From the NCBI RefSeq assembly GCF_042850945.1, contig NZ_AP031496.1, forward strand, positions 124,001 to 188,000: 64,000 bases of DNA, read 5' to 3'. Position numbers and translations under genes: made by a program. Positions 53,833 through 62,437 of the stretch are shown piece after piece; position 1 is the first letter of the stretch, and every line of letters starts with the position of its first letter. This stretch comes from Halioxenophilus aromaticivorans. GTDB taxonomy: Bacteria; Pseudomonadota; Gammaproteobacteria; Pseudomonadales; Cellvibrionaceae. Below the pieces are notes generated by a model. The model saw only the letters and a program-made list of their open reading frames with translations. It made no database searches and had not been told where the DNA came from.

Positions 53833-54069
53833 ATGTCTAAGGTATGCATGGTCACCGGTAAGCGCCCGGTTACCGGAAACAACGTATCACACGCAAAAAA
53901 CCACACTAAGCGTCGTTTTTTGCCAAACCTGCAAACTCACCGTTTCTGGGTTGATTCCGAAAACAAGTTCGTAAAACTGAAAGTGTCTACCAAAGGTATG
54001 CGCATTATCGATAAAAAAGGTATCGATGCAGTATTGTCGGACCTGCGCGCTCGCGGCGAAAAAATTTAA
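53833..54069 (+). CDS. rpmB: Ribosomal protein L28 (bL28)
   Basis: The 78-residue protein is a complete bL28: MSKVCMVTGKRPVTGNNVSHAKNHTKRRF in sequence and the ending IDAVLSDLRARGEKI. It is the first gene of the rpmB-rpmG operon. The zinc-binding Cys set of some L28 proteins is not present, as usual in this group. Confidence 0.98.
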   Translation: MSKVCMVTGKRPVTGNNVSHAKNHTKRRFLPNLQTHRFWVDSENKFVKLKVSTKGMRIIDKKGIDAVLSDLRARGEKI

Positions 54070-54095
54070 TAACCGGCTATTAAAGGAGCTCTATC

Positions 54096-54251
54096 ATGCG
54101 TGAGAAGATTCGCTTAAATTCCAGTGCCGGTACCGGTCACTTCTACACTACCACCAAAAACAAGCGCACTATGCCTGAGAAAATGGAGATCAAAAAGTTT
54201 GATCCCGTTGCTCGCAAGCATGTGGTCTACAAAGAAGGCAAAATTAAGTAA
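54096..54251 (+). CDS. rpmG: Ribosomal protein L33 (bL33)
   Basis: The 51-residue frame starts MREKIRLNSSAGTGHFYTTT and ends YKEGKIK, matching bL33 of the zinc-free type (no CxxC pair). It starts 26 bases after rpmB with AAAGGAG upstream, so the two are one operon. Confidence 0.97.
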   Translation: MREKIRLNSSAGTGHFYTTTKNKRTMPEKMEIKKFDPVARKHVVYKEGKIK

Positions 54252-54261
54252 TTTGCCTTGC

Positions 54262-54283
54262 CAGGTGGCCACTCGGCCACCTG
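54262..54283 (+). terminator. Terminator after rpmG
   Basis: CAGGTGGCC and GGCCACCTG form a 9 bp stem around ACTC, 10 bases beyond the rpmG stop. A pyrimidine-rich tail follows. Confidence 0.75.
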
Positions 54284-54343
54284 CTTATCTCCTCTTTCTA
54301 TTCCCTTATTCATAGCTCAGTCCCAAAATAAATATTCCCATAC

Positions 54344-54908
54344 TTATCCACAGGTAATCGTACTCTTACGAGCGTTACTGTCGCGTTTATTTTTCTACTC
54401 TGTCGCATAGTATATTTATTAGTAATTCCTGATCAAAATGTGGTGTTCGGACAGGCTAATTGTAGCCAATTTTGACTAATGAAAATTGGCGCCAGATTTT
54501 ATCGCGTAACCGATTGTTTTATATGGATTTTAAATTTTGTCATTCGTATGTATATCGGTGCTTAAAAGCTAGCTCGGTGGATGGGCTCAATCCAGAAATG
54601 GAGGCGGTGAAGACGGCGTATTATTCGTTAGTCGTTAACGAAATATCCCGGGTTTGGTGTTATCAGGCTCGCCGTGAAAATGTTATGCACAGATGAAATG
54701 TCGGCCAAATCTCTGTGGATAACTTGAGTGAGCGAGCTCGGCCCAGCATCTACCCGGCTTTAGGCCGGAACTGCGGCTATCTCTCCCTGCGCTGGCAGAA
54801 TTTGATGGTTAAGCACGACTGTTTTATCACACGAGTGAGTGCGCTCTCTTATTTGAGTGAGTAGTTACTCAGCTCTTTTTCAATAAGATATTCCCAAATT
54901 TATCCACA
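54344..54908. promoter_or_regulatory. Cluster of four DnaA boxes
   Basis: Perfect TTATCCACA boxes lie at 54344-54352 and 54900-54908, the complement TGTGGATAA at 54714-54722, and TTATGCACA (allowed by TTATnCACA) at 54683-54691. All fall within 565 bases, mostly in the A/T-rich 617-base gap after rpmG. No convincing gene lies in the gap. Possible roles are DnaA titration or DnaA control of a neighbour; a chromosomal origin is less likely. Confidence 0.6.
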
Positions 54909-56890
54909 GTGCCAATCCAGTTAGCTTCGATCAGTGTGGTGGCAAGGGCTTCGCAAATCAGTGCCGGCCCGGTGAGGACATCTCCGCACTGCAGATCTTC
55001 CCGGTGCACAATGCGAGTAGGGCCGCGGCCGGGCAAGTCCGCGCGTTGTTGCGCAGCAGAGTTCTGTGCCGTTGCTAAACCTGAGGCCCCTGCTGGTGTG
55101 GCTTGTGGTGCCGCTGCTGGTGCCTCGGCTCGCAGCCGAAGGGTGACTAACTCCACGTCTAGTTCAAGTCTATGGCCATAGCGGTGTTGGTGTTGGCGGT
55201 GGAAATCTTGCTCGGCCTGGGCTAGGTCGGTGAAGTCTACGTTCAGGGTAAAGCTCTGGCCGCAGTAGCGTAAATCCAGGCTCACGTTAAACGATACCTG
55301 GGAGATATCCACACCCTCTGCCGCCAGTTGTTCACTGGCTTGTTGGCTCAGATCGGCAATGATTGCATCCAGTTTGTCGGTGGCTATGGCGTTTAAGGCG
55401 CAGGGGTAGGCGGTGGAAAGCTGCCTTACCTTGGGCGCACACAGCATTCCCAAAGCAGAAAAAACACCGCCCATGGCCGGAATCACGGCGCGGGTCATGC
55501 GCAGTTTGTCGGCCAGGGCGCAAACGTGCAGGCCGCCGGCGCCACCGAAGCAACACAGCGTGAAATCTTTTGGGTTGTAGCCTTTATTAACCGAAATCAC
55601 CCTCAATGCAGCCGTCATGCGTTCATTGACCACATCCACGATGCCCCTGGCGGCACGGGCCACTGTGGTTTCCAATGCCCTGGCCATGGGCGCTAACGCC
55701 TGCTCGGCCGCTGCGGCGTCCAGCGTCATGTGCCCGCCCAATCTGTTGTCCGGTCGCAATAGGCCCAGAACGGCGTTGGCATCGGTCACCGTGGGCTGGC
55801 TGCCGCCCAGGCCGTAACACGCAGGTCCCGGCTTGGCGCCAGCGGATTCCGGCCCCACTTGCAGCAGGCCGCCGGCATCAACATAGGCCAAGGAGCCTCC
55901 GCCGGCGCCGATGGTGTGCATGTCTACCATGGGCACGGCGATGGGCCAATCACCAAGGTGACCTTCGGTGGTTAATTTAATGCCGTGGTCCATCAGGGCA
56001 ACATCAGTGGAGGTGCCGCCCATATCAAAGGTAAGCAGGCGAGGCTGGTTGATCTGCTGGGCCAAAGCTTGAGTAGCGCTGAGGCCACCCGCCGGCCCGG
56101 AAAGCAACATATTCACTGCGCGCTGGCCGGCCTGTTGGGCATCCATTGTGCCGCCATTGGATTGCATTACCGCCAGTGGCGAAGGATGTATCGCCTGCTG
56201 TAAGTAACGCATGTAGCCTGCCACTTTGGGGCCAAGATAGGCGTTTAACCAAGTGGCTATGCCGCGCTCGTACTCGCCAGGCTCGGGCAGAACAAAGGCC
56301 GAGCTGCTGACAAAATAGTGCTGCTCTAAGGTGGCCTTGATGCGCCGCTCCTCAGCATCGTTGAGATGGGCAAACAGTAGATTGATGGCCACGGCCTCCG
56401 GTGCCAGTTGCGCCAGTTGTTGGGCAAGTTCGGCGATGGCTGCATCACTGAGCTCTGTCACTATGCTGCCATTAGCGGCGCGTCGGCAGTCGATCTCTAG
56501 GCACAGCTCCTTGGGTACTGGTGGCTGGCTGGGTTCTGGCTGTAAGTCGTAGAGCTCGCGCCGGGTTTGGCGGCCAATGGTCAGGGTGTCGGCCAAGCCT
56601 CGATTGGTGATATAAGCGGTGCGCACTCCTTTGCGCTCCAAAGCGGCATTGGTGGCCACGGTGCTGCCGTGCACTATTTGCACAAGGCCTGCGGCAACGG
56701 CATCGGCTAACCCCAACTGTTCGATACCCTGGACGATCGCCAGAGCGGGGTTGTCCGGTGTGGACAGTACTTTGTGTGGCCGATAATCACCGTTGGCGAG
56801 ATCAACCGCAACAAAATCCGTAAAGGTGCCTCCGGTATCCACCCCTAATAAATGGCTGAATGCAGTGGTTGCTTCGGATGGAGTGGGCAC
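54869..56890 (-). CDS. Hydantoinase/oxoprolinase family protein, subunit A type
   Basis: With the GTG start at 56890 (AGGA six bases upstream) the protein has 673 residues; a longer frame exists but overlaps mutM. It matches HyuA/oxoprolinase A: ATP-site LLGVDTGGTFTDFVAVD, IVHGSTVATNAALERKG, LTFDMGGTSTDVAL and GAGGGSLAYVD. The HyuB partner that normally accompanies such subunits is not adjacent. The substrate could be a hydantoin, 5-oxoproline or similar cyclic amide. It separates rpmG from mutM, which are adjacent in E. coli. Confidence 0.9.
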   Translation of the reverse strand: MPTPSEATTAFSHLLGVDTGGTFTDFVAVDLANGDYRPHKVLSTPDNPALAIVQGIEQLGLADAVAAGLVQIVHGSTVATNAALERKGVRTAYITNRGLADTLTIGRQTRRELYDLQPEPSQPPVPKELCLEIDCRRAANGSIVTELSDAAIAELAQQLAQLAPEAVAINLLFAHLNDAEERRIKATLEQHYFVSSSAFVLPEPGEYERGIATWLNAYLGPKVAGYMRYLQQAIHPSPLAVMQSNGGTMDAQQAGQRAVNMLLSGPAGGLSATQALAQQINQPRLLTFDMGGTSTDVALMDHGIKLTTEGHLGDWPIAVPMVDMHTIGAGGGSLAYVDAGGLLQVGPESAGAKPGPACYGLGGSQPTVTDANAVLGLLRPDNRLGGHMTLDAAAAEQALAPMARALETTVARAARGIVDVVNERMTAALRVISVNKGYNPKDFTLCCFGGAGGLHVCALADKLRMTRAVIPAMGGVFSALGMLCAPKVRQLSTAYPCALNAIATDKLDAIIADLSQQASEQLAAEGVDISQVSFNVSLDLRYCGQSFTLNVDFTDLAQAEQDFHRQHQHRYGHRLELDVELVTLRLRAEAPAAAPQATPAGASGLATAQNSAAQQRADLPGRGPTRIVHREDLQCGDVLTGPALICEALATTLIEANWIGTVDKFGNILLKKS

Positions 56891-57028
56891 GTTAATTCCT
56901 GCTGGGGTTGTTGGGTGAAGCCGAGCAAAATAGCAAAATTTGGCGCTTAACTGAATGCGTGCTTGGGGTATTATCCCAAACCTCACCGAAATGCCCGAGA
57001 GCCTCTACTTAATAGCTGCGAGCCCCCT

Positions 57029-57853
57029 ATGCCCGAATTACCCGAAGTCGAAACCACCCGCCAAGGCATTGCACCGCATATTGTAGGGCGCAAAGTGAAA
57101 CAGCTGGTGGTGCGTAACGCCAGTTTGCGCTGGCCCATTCCCTCCGATTTGGCCACTCAAATAGAAGGCCAAACGCTTAGATCCATTGATCGTCGAGGTA
57201 AATATTTACTGCTGAATTTCGCCCATGGCACCGCTCTGTGGCATTTGGGTATGTCTGGTTCGCTACGCATTTTGCAGGGCTCGGGGGTGCAGGAGCCGCC
57301 TGCCATTCACGATCACGTAGATGTGATTTTTAGCGGAAACGTTGCTGTACGGTTTACCGACCCTCGCCGTTTTGGCGCTTTGCTGTGGACCCGAGAACCC
57401 ATTGGCAAGCACCAATTGATCAATCATCTCGGCCCGGAGCCGTTGACCGATGCCTTTGACGCGGCTTATCTGTACGCGCGTTCTCGCACACGTAAAACCG
57501 CCATTAAAACCTTTATTATGGACAGCAAAATTGTAGTGGGGGTGGGTAATATTTACGCCAACGAAGCGCTGTTTGCGGCGGGGATTAGACCCGGTAAAGC
57601 GGCGGGCAGTTTAACCAAAGCGCGGGCGGAATTGTTGGTGTCAGAGATTAAAAAAGTGCTGCAAAAAGCCATCACCCAGGGCGGCACTACGTTGCGAGAC
57701 TTTACCGGGGGTGACGGCAAACCCGGTTACTTTGCGCAGCAACTGGCCGTGTATGGCCGTGGTGGCAAATTGTGCCGGGTGTGTGCCGGGCAGTTGACCG
57801 AAACCCGCTTGGGTAATCGCTCAACCGTGTATTGCCGGGTGTGCCAATCCTAG
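57029..57853 (+). CDS. mutM: Formamidopyrimidine-DNA glycosylase
   Basis: From the ATG at 57029 (MPELPEVETTRQGI) the enzyme has 274 residues. Pro2 and Glu3 form the catalytic start, and the H2TH region includes DSKIVVGVGNIYANEALF. The C-terminal zinc finger CRVCAGQLTE...VYCRVCQ is intact. It removes 8-oxoguanine and cleaves the strand by beta,delta-elimination. It is divergent from the hydantoinase gene and convergent with coaD. Confidence 0.97.
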   Translation: MPELPEVETTRQGIAPHIVGRKVKQLVVRNASLRWPIPSDLATQIEGQTLRSIDRRGKYLLLNFAHGTALWHLGMSGSLRILQGSGVQEPPAIHDHVDVIFSGNVAVRFTDPRRFGALLWTREPIGKHQLINHLGPEPLTDAFDAAYLYARSRTRKTAIKTFIMDSKIVVGVGNIYANEALFAAGIRPGKAAGSLTKARAELLVSEIKKVLQKAITQGGTTLRDFTGGDGKPGYFAQQLAVYGRGGKLCRVCAGQLTETRLGNRSTVYCRVCQS

Positions 57854-57871
57854 TACCGACCAGTGCGGGTG

Positions 57872-58351
57872 CTAGGGCTGGAATTTTTTGCGCAGATCCT
57901 GCTCGATCAGCGGCGGCACAAAATTACTGACGTCACCACCTAACGAGGCAATTTCTCGCACCAACGAAGACGAGATATAACTCAGATGCTCGGCGGGAGT
58001 GAGGAACATGGTTTCCATTTTTGGCGATAAAGCACGGTTCATATTGGCCAGTTGGAATTCGTACTCGAAATCGGAAACTGCACGTAGACCGCGTACCACG
58101 GCGTTGGCGTTCAGTTGGTCTACTAAGTTGGCGAATAAAATGTTGAATCCAATAACCGATACATTATCCAAATGTCCGGTGACTTGCTGCACTTGGGCAA
58201 CGCGCTCATCTAGTGTGAACAATGGATTTTTTTTGGTGCTGGCGGCAACGGCAACGACGACATTATCAAACAGGCGGCAGGCTCGTTCCACCAGGTCAAT
58301 ATGGCCATTGGTGATCGGGTCGAACGTACCGGGGTAAACCACTTTCTTCAT
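57872..58351 (-). CDS. coaD: Phosphopantetheine adenylyltransferase
   Basis: From the ATG at 58351, preceded by AGGGAG, the enzyme has 159 residues, the normal size. The nucleotidyltransferase motif is in VYPGTFDPITNGHIDL, with RGLRAVSDFEYEFQ and the C-terminal SYISSSLVREIA. It makes dephospho-CoA, the penultimate step of coenzyme A synthesis. It follows mutM in the enteric order. Confidence 0.97.
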   Translation of the reverse strand: MKKVVYPGTFDPITNGHIDLVERACRLFDNVVVAVAASTKKNPLFTLDERVAQVQQVTGHLDNVSVIGFNILFANLVDQLNANAVVRGLRAVSDFEYEFQLANMNRALSPKMETMFLTPAEHLSYISSSLVREIASLGGDVSNFVPPLIEQDLRKKFQP

Positions 58352-58479
58352 AACTTCACTCCCTTTCAGCCCAGGCGGTGGCTGTGGCCTCAATTGTTGT
58401 TGTCGTATGGCAAGAATAAAACACAGGGGTTCTACTTCGGCACCGGTGGTGGCGCTTAGGCGGTATTCCAGTGCTCTTT

Positions 58480-58843
58480 AGTCGATGAGGTTAGGCGGGT
58501 TTATACCTCAGCCGGTGGCTTGAAACAAATAAAATCTGATTTGCCCAGCGTCTTTCACCCGTGCCAATTGCCAACTTGGGGATGGCTCAAGGGTGGCATC
58601 CTTGGGCGCTTCTATGTACACCAAAGCATTGCTGGCTAAGCATGGGTGTCTTGATAGTGCGAGTCGATGAGGTTAGGCGGGTTTATACCTCAGCCGGTGG
58701 CTTGAAACAAATAAAATCTGATTTGCCCAGCGTCTTTCACCCGCGCCAATTGCCAACTCGGGGATGGCTCAAGGGTGGCATCCTTGGGCGCTTCTATGTA
58801 CACCAAAGCATTGCTGGCTAAGCATGGGTGTCTTGATAGTGCG
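58480..58843. repeat. Tandem 182 bp duplication of the rsmD 3' end
   Basis: Copy 1 (58480-58661) and copy 2 (58662-58843) are adjacent and differ at two positions only (T/C at about 58562 and 58577 relative to copy 2). Copy 2 carries the functional rsmD C-terminus and stop at 58690. Copy 1 holds a start-less C-terminal fragment ending at 58508. The rest of 58352-58689 shows nothing else. Confidence 0.95.
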
Positions 58844-59325
58844 GCGAGGGTTTGTGGCCACAGGTTGGCGGCAAAGGGCGGGTCGCAAAAGATAATATCG
58901 TAAGGTTTTTCTAGCCCGTTGGCCGAGCTGGCCAACCATTGCAGAGCATTGGTCTGGGCGATCTGGCCTTGGCTACAGTTCAGCAATTCGAGGTTGGCGG
59001 CCAGCGCTTGGCAGGCGTTGCTTTGTGTGTCGATGAAGGTACAGTGCTGCGCCCCGCGCGACAACGCCTCCAGGCCCAGGGCGCCGGATCCGGCAAACAA
59101 ATCCAGACAACGCGCCTGAGTTATATCGCCCTGCAGCCAATTGAACAGCGTTTCTCGCACGCGGTCGCCGGTAGGCCTTAGTCCATCTAGGGCGGGAAAT
59201 TTCAAAACCCGGCCGCGCCATTGGCCGGCAATGATTCGCAGCTGGCCGGTGGTGGTGGGGTCACCCTTGCGGGGTGTGCCGCCGCGGCTGCGGTTGGCTG
59301 GGTTGGGATTGCGATTGCGCGCCAT
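58690..59325 (-). CDS. rsmD: 16S rRNA m2G966 methyltransferase RsmD
   Basis: From the ATG at 59325 (MARNRNPNPANRSRGG) the protein has 211 residues. The conserved LRIIAGQWRGRVLKFP start, RPTGDRVRETLFNWLQ, motif I CLDLFAGSGALGLEALSRG and the catalytic FCDPPF are all present. The basic N-terminal tail is longer than in E. coli. Its last 51 codons are included in a tandem duplication. It is divergent from ftsY. Confidence 0.96.
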   Translation of the reverse strand: MARNRNPNPANRSRGGTPRKGDPTTTGQLRIIAGQWRGRVLKFPALDGLRPTGDRVRETLFNWLQGDITQARCLDLFAGSGALGLEALSRGAQHCTFIDTQSNACQALAANLELLNCSQGQIAQTNALQWLASSANGLEKPYDIIFCDPPFAANLWPQTLAALSRHPCLASNALVYIEAPKDATLEPSPSWQLARVKDAGQIRFYLFQATG

Positions 59326-59425
59326 AATAAACTCAGTGGATTGTTGCCACATTCCGATGAATCGGAGGGATAACTGGTGCTAGAATGTCGCGCTAAACCA
59401 GCGACATGTGCGGACTTGCTCATCT

Positions 59426-60490
59426 ATGTTTTTCAAACGCAAAAAGAAGAAACCCTCGGAAGCGGAAGTTCCAGCAGCCCAGTCCGGCATTATAAACGCC
59501 GAGCCGGCTTCAGAACCACCGGCACAGCCCGAGCCCACGGTGTCACCGGTGGCGGAAAAGCCGACCAAGTTAGGCTTCTTTCAGCGCATTAAGCAAGGGC
59601 TATCGCGCACCAGCAGTAACCTCAGCAACGGTTTAGCCACGTTATTGCTGGGCAAAAAAGAAATTGATGAAGAGCTGCTGGAAGAAATCGAAACGTTATT
59701 ATTAACGGCGGATATCGGCATTGAGGCGACCTCTGAAATCATTGATGAGCTCACCGCGAGCATTGAACGCAAACAGCTCACCGACGGTGATGCGGTGTAT
59801 CTGGCCCTGCAGCGGCACCTTAGCCAAATATTGCAGCCGGTGGAACAGCGCCTGCAGATCGACAGCGCCAAGCAGCCCTACGTCATTCTAGTCGTGGGTG
59901 TGAACGGTGTTGGCAAAACCACCACCATTGGCAAGTTGGCCAAACACCTGCAAAACGACGGTAAAAAAGTGGTGCTCGCCGCCGGCGATACCTTCCGTGC
60001 TGCGGCGGTAGAACAGCTCCAGGTCTGGGGTGAGCGCAACAGCGTGCCGGTGATTGCACAACACACCGGCGCCGACAGCGCCTCGGTAATTTTTGATGCC
60101 TTACAGGCGGCCAAGTCCCGCGGTGCCGACGTTGTTATCGCCGATACCGCCGGGCGCCTACACAACAAAAGTAACCTTATGGATGAGCTGTCCAAGGTTA
60201 AGCGAGTTATGGCCAAAATCGACGACTCCGCGCCCCACGAAGTGCTATTGGTGCTGGATGCGGGCACCGGTCAAAATGCGATTAATCAAGCCGAGCAGTT
60301 CAACGATGCGGTGGGTGTGTCCGGCCTGGTGCTCACCAAGCTCGACGGCACAGCCCGCGGCGGGATTATCTTTGCGCTCAGCAAGCGGTTTAAGATTCCA
60401 GTGCGCTTCATCGGCGTAGGCGAAACCGCCGATGATCTCCAGCCGTTTGCCGCCGATGCCTTTATCGATGCGCTGTTTGATCGGAGCTAA
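59426..60490 (+). CDS. ftsY: Signal recognition particle receptor FtsY
   Basis: From the ATG at 59426 (MFFKRKKKKPSEAEV) the protein has 354 residues. A basic, then acidic A domain leads into the NG domains: GVNGVGKTTTIGKLAKHL (G1), DTFRAAAVEQLQVW, ADTAGRLHNKSNLMDEL (G3) and TKLDGTARGG (G4). It docks SRP-ribosome complexes at the membrane. ftsE follows after 12 bases, the conserved ftsYEX operon. Confidence 0.97.
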   Translation: MFFKRKKKKPSEAEVPAAQSGIINAEPASEPPAQPEPTVSPVAEKPTKLGFFQRIKQGLSRTSSNLSNGLATLLLGKKEIDEELLEEIETLLLTADIGIEATSEIIDELTASIERKQLTDGDAVYLALQRHLSQILQPVEQRLQIDSAKQPYVILVVGVNGVGKTTTIGKLAKHLQNDGKKVVLAAGDTFRAAAVEQLQVWGERNSVPVIAQHTGADSASVIFDALQAAKSRGADVVIADTAGRLHNKSNLMDELSKVKRVMAKIDDSAPHEVLLVLDAGTGQNAINQAEQFNDAVGVSGLVLTKLDGTARGGIIFALSKRFKIPVRFIGVGETADDLQPFAADAFIDALFDRS

Positions 60491-60502
60491 GCGTAAAGCG
60501 AT

Positions 60503-61210
60503 ATGATTCGGTTCGACCACGTCGCCAAACGTTATGGCAGCCAGGATGCTCTGCAAAACTTGAACTTTGAGTTGGCCTCCGGTGATTTTGCCTTTCTCAC
60601 CGGCCATTCCGGGGCCGGGAAAAGCACCCTGCTAAAGCTGGTGATGATGATCGAGCGGCCCACCCGCGGCCAGGTGTTTGTGCAAAACCAAAACCTCAAC
60701 CGTTTGGGCAACCGGCATATCCCCTTGATACGGCGCCAGGTTGGCGTGGTGTTTCAGAATCATCAATTGCTGTTCGACCGCAGCGTGTTTGAAAATGTCG
60801 CCCTACCACTGTATATCGCAGGCATGCGTGGCCGTGAGGTTGGGCGACGTGTGCGTGCCTCGCTGGATAAAGTCGGCCTACTGGCCAAAGAAAAATCCAG
60901 CCCCATGACGTTGTCTGGCGGTGAGCAGCAGCGAGTGGGCATTGCGCGGGCGGTGGTTAACAAGCCGCCGGTGCTGTTGGCCGATGAACCCACCGGCAAC
61001 CTAGACCCAGAATTATCCGCCGAGATCATGAACCTGTTTTTCGAATTTAATCAGGTTGGGGTTACGGTCTTGATAGCCACCCACGATATTTCCCTCATCC
61101 GTACCATGAGTATGCGAGTACTGGGTTTGGCCGATGGCCAGTTGGTGTACGACGGCTTGCTCGAAGATGCGCCGCGATCTAAACCCGGGTCGGAGCAGAC
61201 CGATGGCTGA
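60503..61210 (+). CDS. ftsE: Cell division ATP-binding protein FtsE
   Basis: The 235-residue ABC ATPase has Walker A GHSGAGKST, Q-loop FQNHQLL, signature LSGGEQQRVGIARA and Walker B LLADEPTGNLD. With FtsX it transmits ATP hydrolysis to periplasmic amidase activation at the septum. The last 8 bases overlap the ftsX start (ATGGCTGA), so translation is coupled. Confidence 0.97.
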   Translation: MIRFDHVAKRYGSQDALQNLNFELASGDFAFLTGHSGAGKSTLLKLVMMIERPTRGQVFVQNQNLNRLGNRHIPLIRRQVGVVFQNHQLLFDRSVFENVALPLYIAGMRGREVGRRVRASLDKVGLLAKEKSSPMTLSGGEQQRVGIARAVVNKPPVLLADEPTGNLDPELSAEIMNLFFEFNQVGVTVLIATHDISLIRTMSMRVLGLADGQLVYDGLLEDAPRSKPGSEQTDG

Positions 61211-62222
61211 GCAAAAACGGCCAACCAATAAACGCGCGAACAAACGCGCCAAGCCCAAAGCCCCAGCGGGTAAAGCAGGGCCTATTGGCGAGCAACTGCC
61301 AGCAAGCGATCGCTTATTAGCCTATGTAAAGCACCACCAAGCCAGTGCCAGCGAGGCCTTTACTCGCATTCTGCGCACGCCGGGCCAGTCGCTGCCCACC
61401 TGTTTGGTCATCGCCATTGCCCTGGCATTGCCGGCCCTGCTGTACTTGGGATTGGCCAATATGGAGCGGCAGGCCGAGCAATGGCGGGCGCCGGCCCAGA
61501 TCTCTGTGTTTTTGCATAAGCGCGCCAGTAACAGAGCCATCGACCAATTCAACCAACAGCTCGACCGTAACCCCCAGGTAGACTCTTGGCAGCTGATAAC
61601 GCCGGAGCAAGCGCTGCTGGATTTCCAGGCCGCATCGGGGTTTGGTGACGTGTTGGCAGACTTAGACGACAACCCGCTGCCGCCGGTTGTGGTCATTACC
61701 CCCGGTGACCTCAGCGTTCCAGAGCTGTCTTCCTTGCGAACCCAATTAGCCCAAGATTCTGTGGTGGAATCGGTTTTGTTGGATTTGGAGTGGGTGGCTC
61801 GATTGCAGCAAATCATGGCGCTGATTGAGCGCGTGGTATCCGCTCTGGGTAGCTTGCTGGCCTTGGGGGTGGTGTTGATTGTGGGCAATGTCATCCGCTT
61901 GGCGATCAGCAGCCGTAAGGATGAGATAGTCATTGCCAAGCTGGTGGGCGCCAGCGACGGCTTTGTGCGCAGGCCGTTTCTCTACACTGGTCTGTGGTAT
62001 GGCCTTTTGGGCGGAGGCCTGGCGGTCGCTATGCTTCTGCTGGCCAATGCCTGGTTAGCCGGGCCCATCGCTAGGTTAGCGGCGCTCTACAGCACCCAGT
62101 TTGAGCTTGCGGGGCTTGGTTTTGGTGGCTCTTTGGCCTTGGTTTTAGCCGCGGGTGTGCTAGGCTCATTGGGGGCCTGGCTCTCGGTTTCGCGCCACTT
62201 GTCGGCGATTAAACCGACCTAA
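61203..62222 (+). CDS. ftsX: Cell division protein FtsX
   Basis: From the ATG at 61203 (MAEQKRPTNKR) the protein has 339 residues: a basic Lys/Arg/Ala-rich cytoplasmic tail, a first membrane segment near 60-80, a periplasmic domain of about 100-190, and three more membrane segments to the end. The segment RKDEIVIAKLVGASDGFVRRPF is the typical MacB/FtsX cytoplasmic loop. It is FtsE's partner. Confidence 0.95.
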   Translation: MAEQKRPTNKRANKRAKPKAPAGKAGPIGEQLPASDRLLAYVKHHQASASEAFTRILRTPGQSLPTCLVIAIALALPALLYLGLANMERQAEQWRAPAQISVFLHKRASNRAIDQFNQQLDRNPQVDSWQLITPEQALLDFQAASGFGDVLADLDDNPLPPVVVITPGDLSVPELSSLRTQLAQDSVVESVLLDLEWVARLQQIMALIERVVSALGSLLALGVVLIVGNVIRLAISSRKDEIVIAKLVGASDGFVRRPFLYTGLWYGLLGGGLAVAMLLLANAWLAGPIARLAALYSTQFELAGLGFGGSLALVLAAGVLGSLGAWLSVSRHLSAIKPT

Positions 62223-62363
62223 GGCAAGCGGCTGGCTTGAAATTAACCAAATTGGCCCAAACTTAGCCGGTTGATATTAGGTTTGGCCGCCAAACAGACA
62301 GTTTGGTGGCAATTTAAGCTTAGCCCATGCCGGTTAATTCACCGTTGCAAGCCCCGAAAACAG

Positions 62364-62391
62364 GGAACTTTACGCCTTCTGGCGGTCTAAA
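62364..62391 (+). promoter_or_regulatory. Sigma-E/AlgU-type promoter of rpoH
   Basis: GGAACTT (62364-62370), a 15-base spacer and TCTAA (62386-62390) match the extracytoplasmic stress sigma consensus very well. It lies about 47 bases before the rpoH start. Sigma-E control of rpoH is established in E. coli and Pseudomonas. Confidence 0.75.
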
Positions 62392-62437
62392 TTGAACGAT
62401 GTTAGTATTGACCCCTTGACCACATTTTGGAGGTACT

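Noticed and set aside
54472..54696. A 74-codon frame after rpmG
   Set aside because: It has no clear ribosome binding site or recognised family, lies in A/T-rich sequence with DnaA boxes, and reads like a chance frame.
54344..54908. The DnaA box cluster as the chromosomal origin
   Set aside because: No dnaA, dnaN, rpmH, mnmG or other origin-associated gene is near, and the local gene order is the ordinary rpmB-rpmG-mutM locus. A secondary DnaA-binding site is the safer reading.
58480..58661. A second methyltransferase gene before coaD
   Set aside because: It holds only the duplicated last 50 codons or so of rsmD, with no start.
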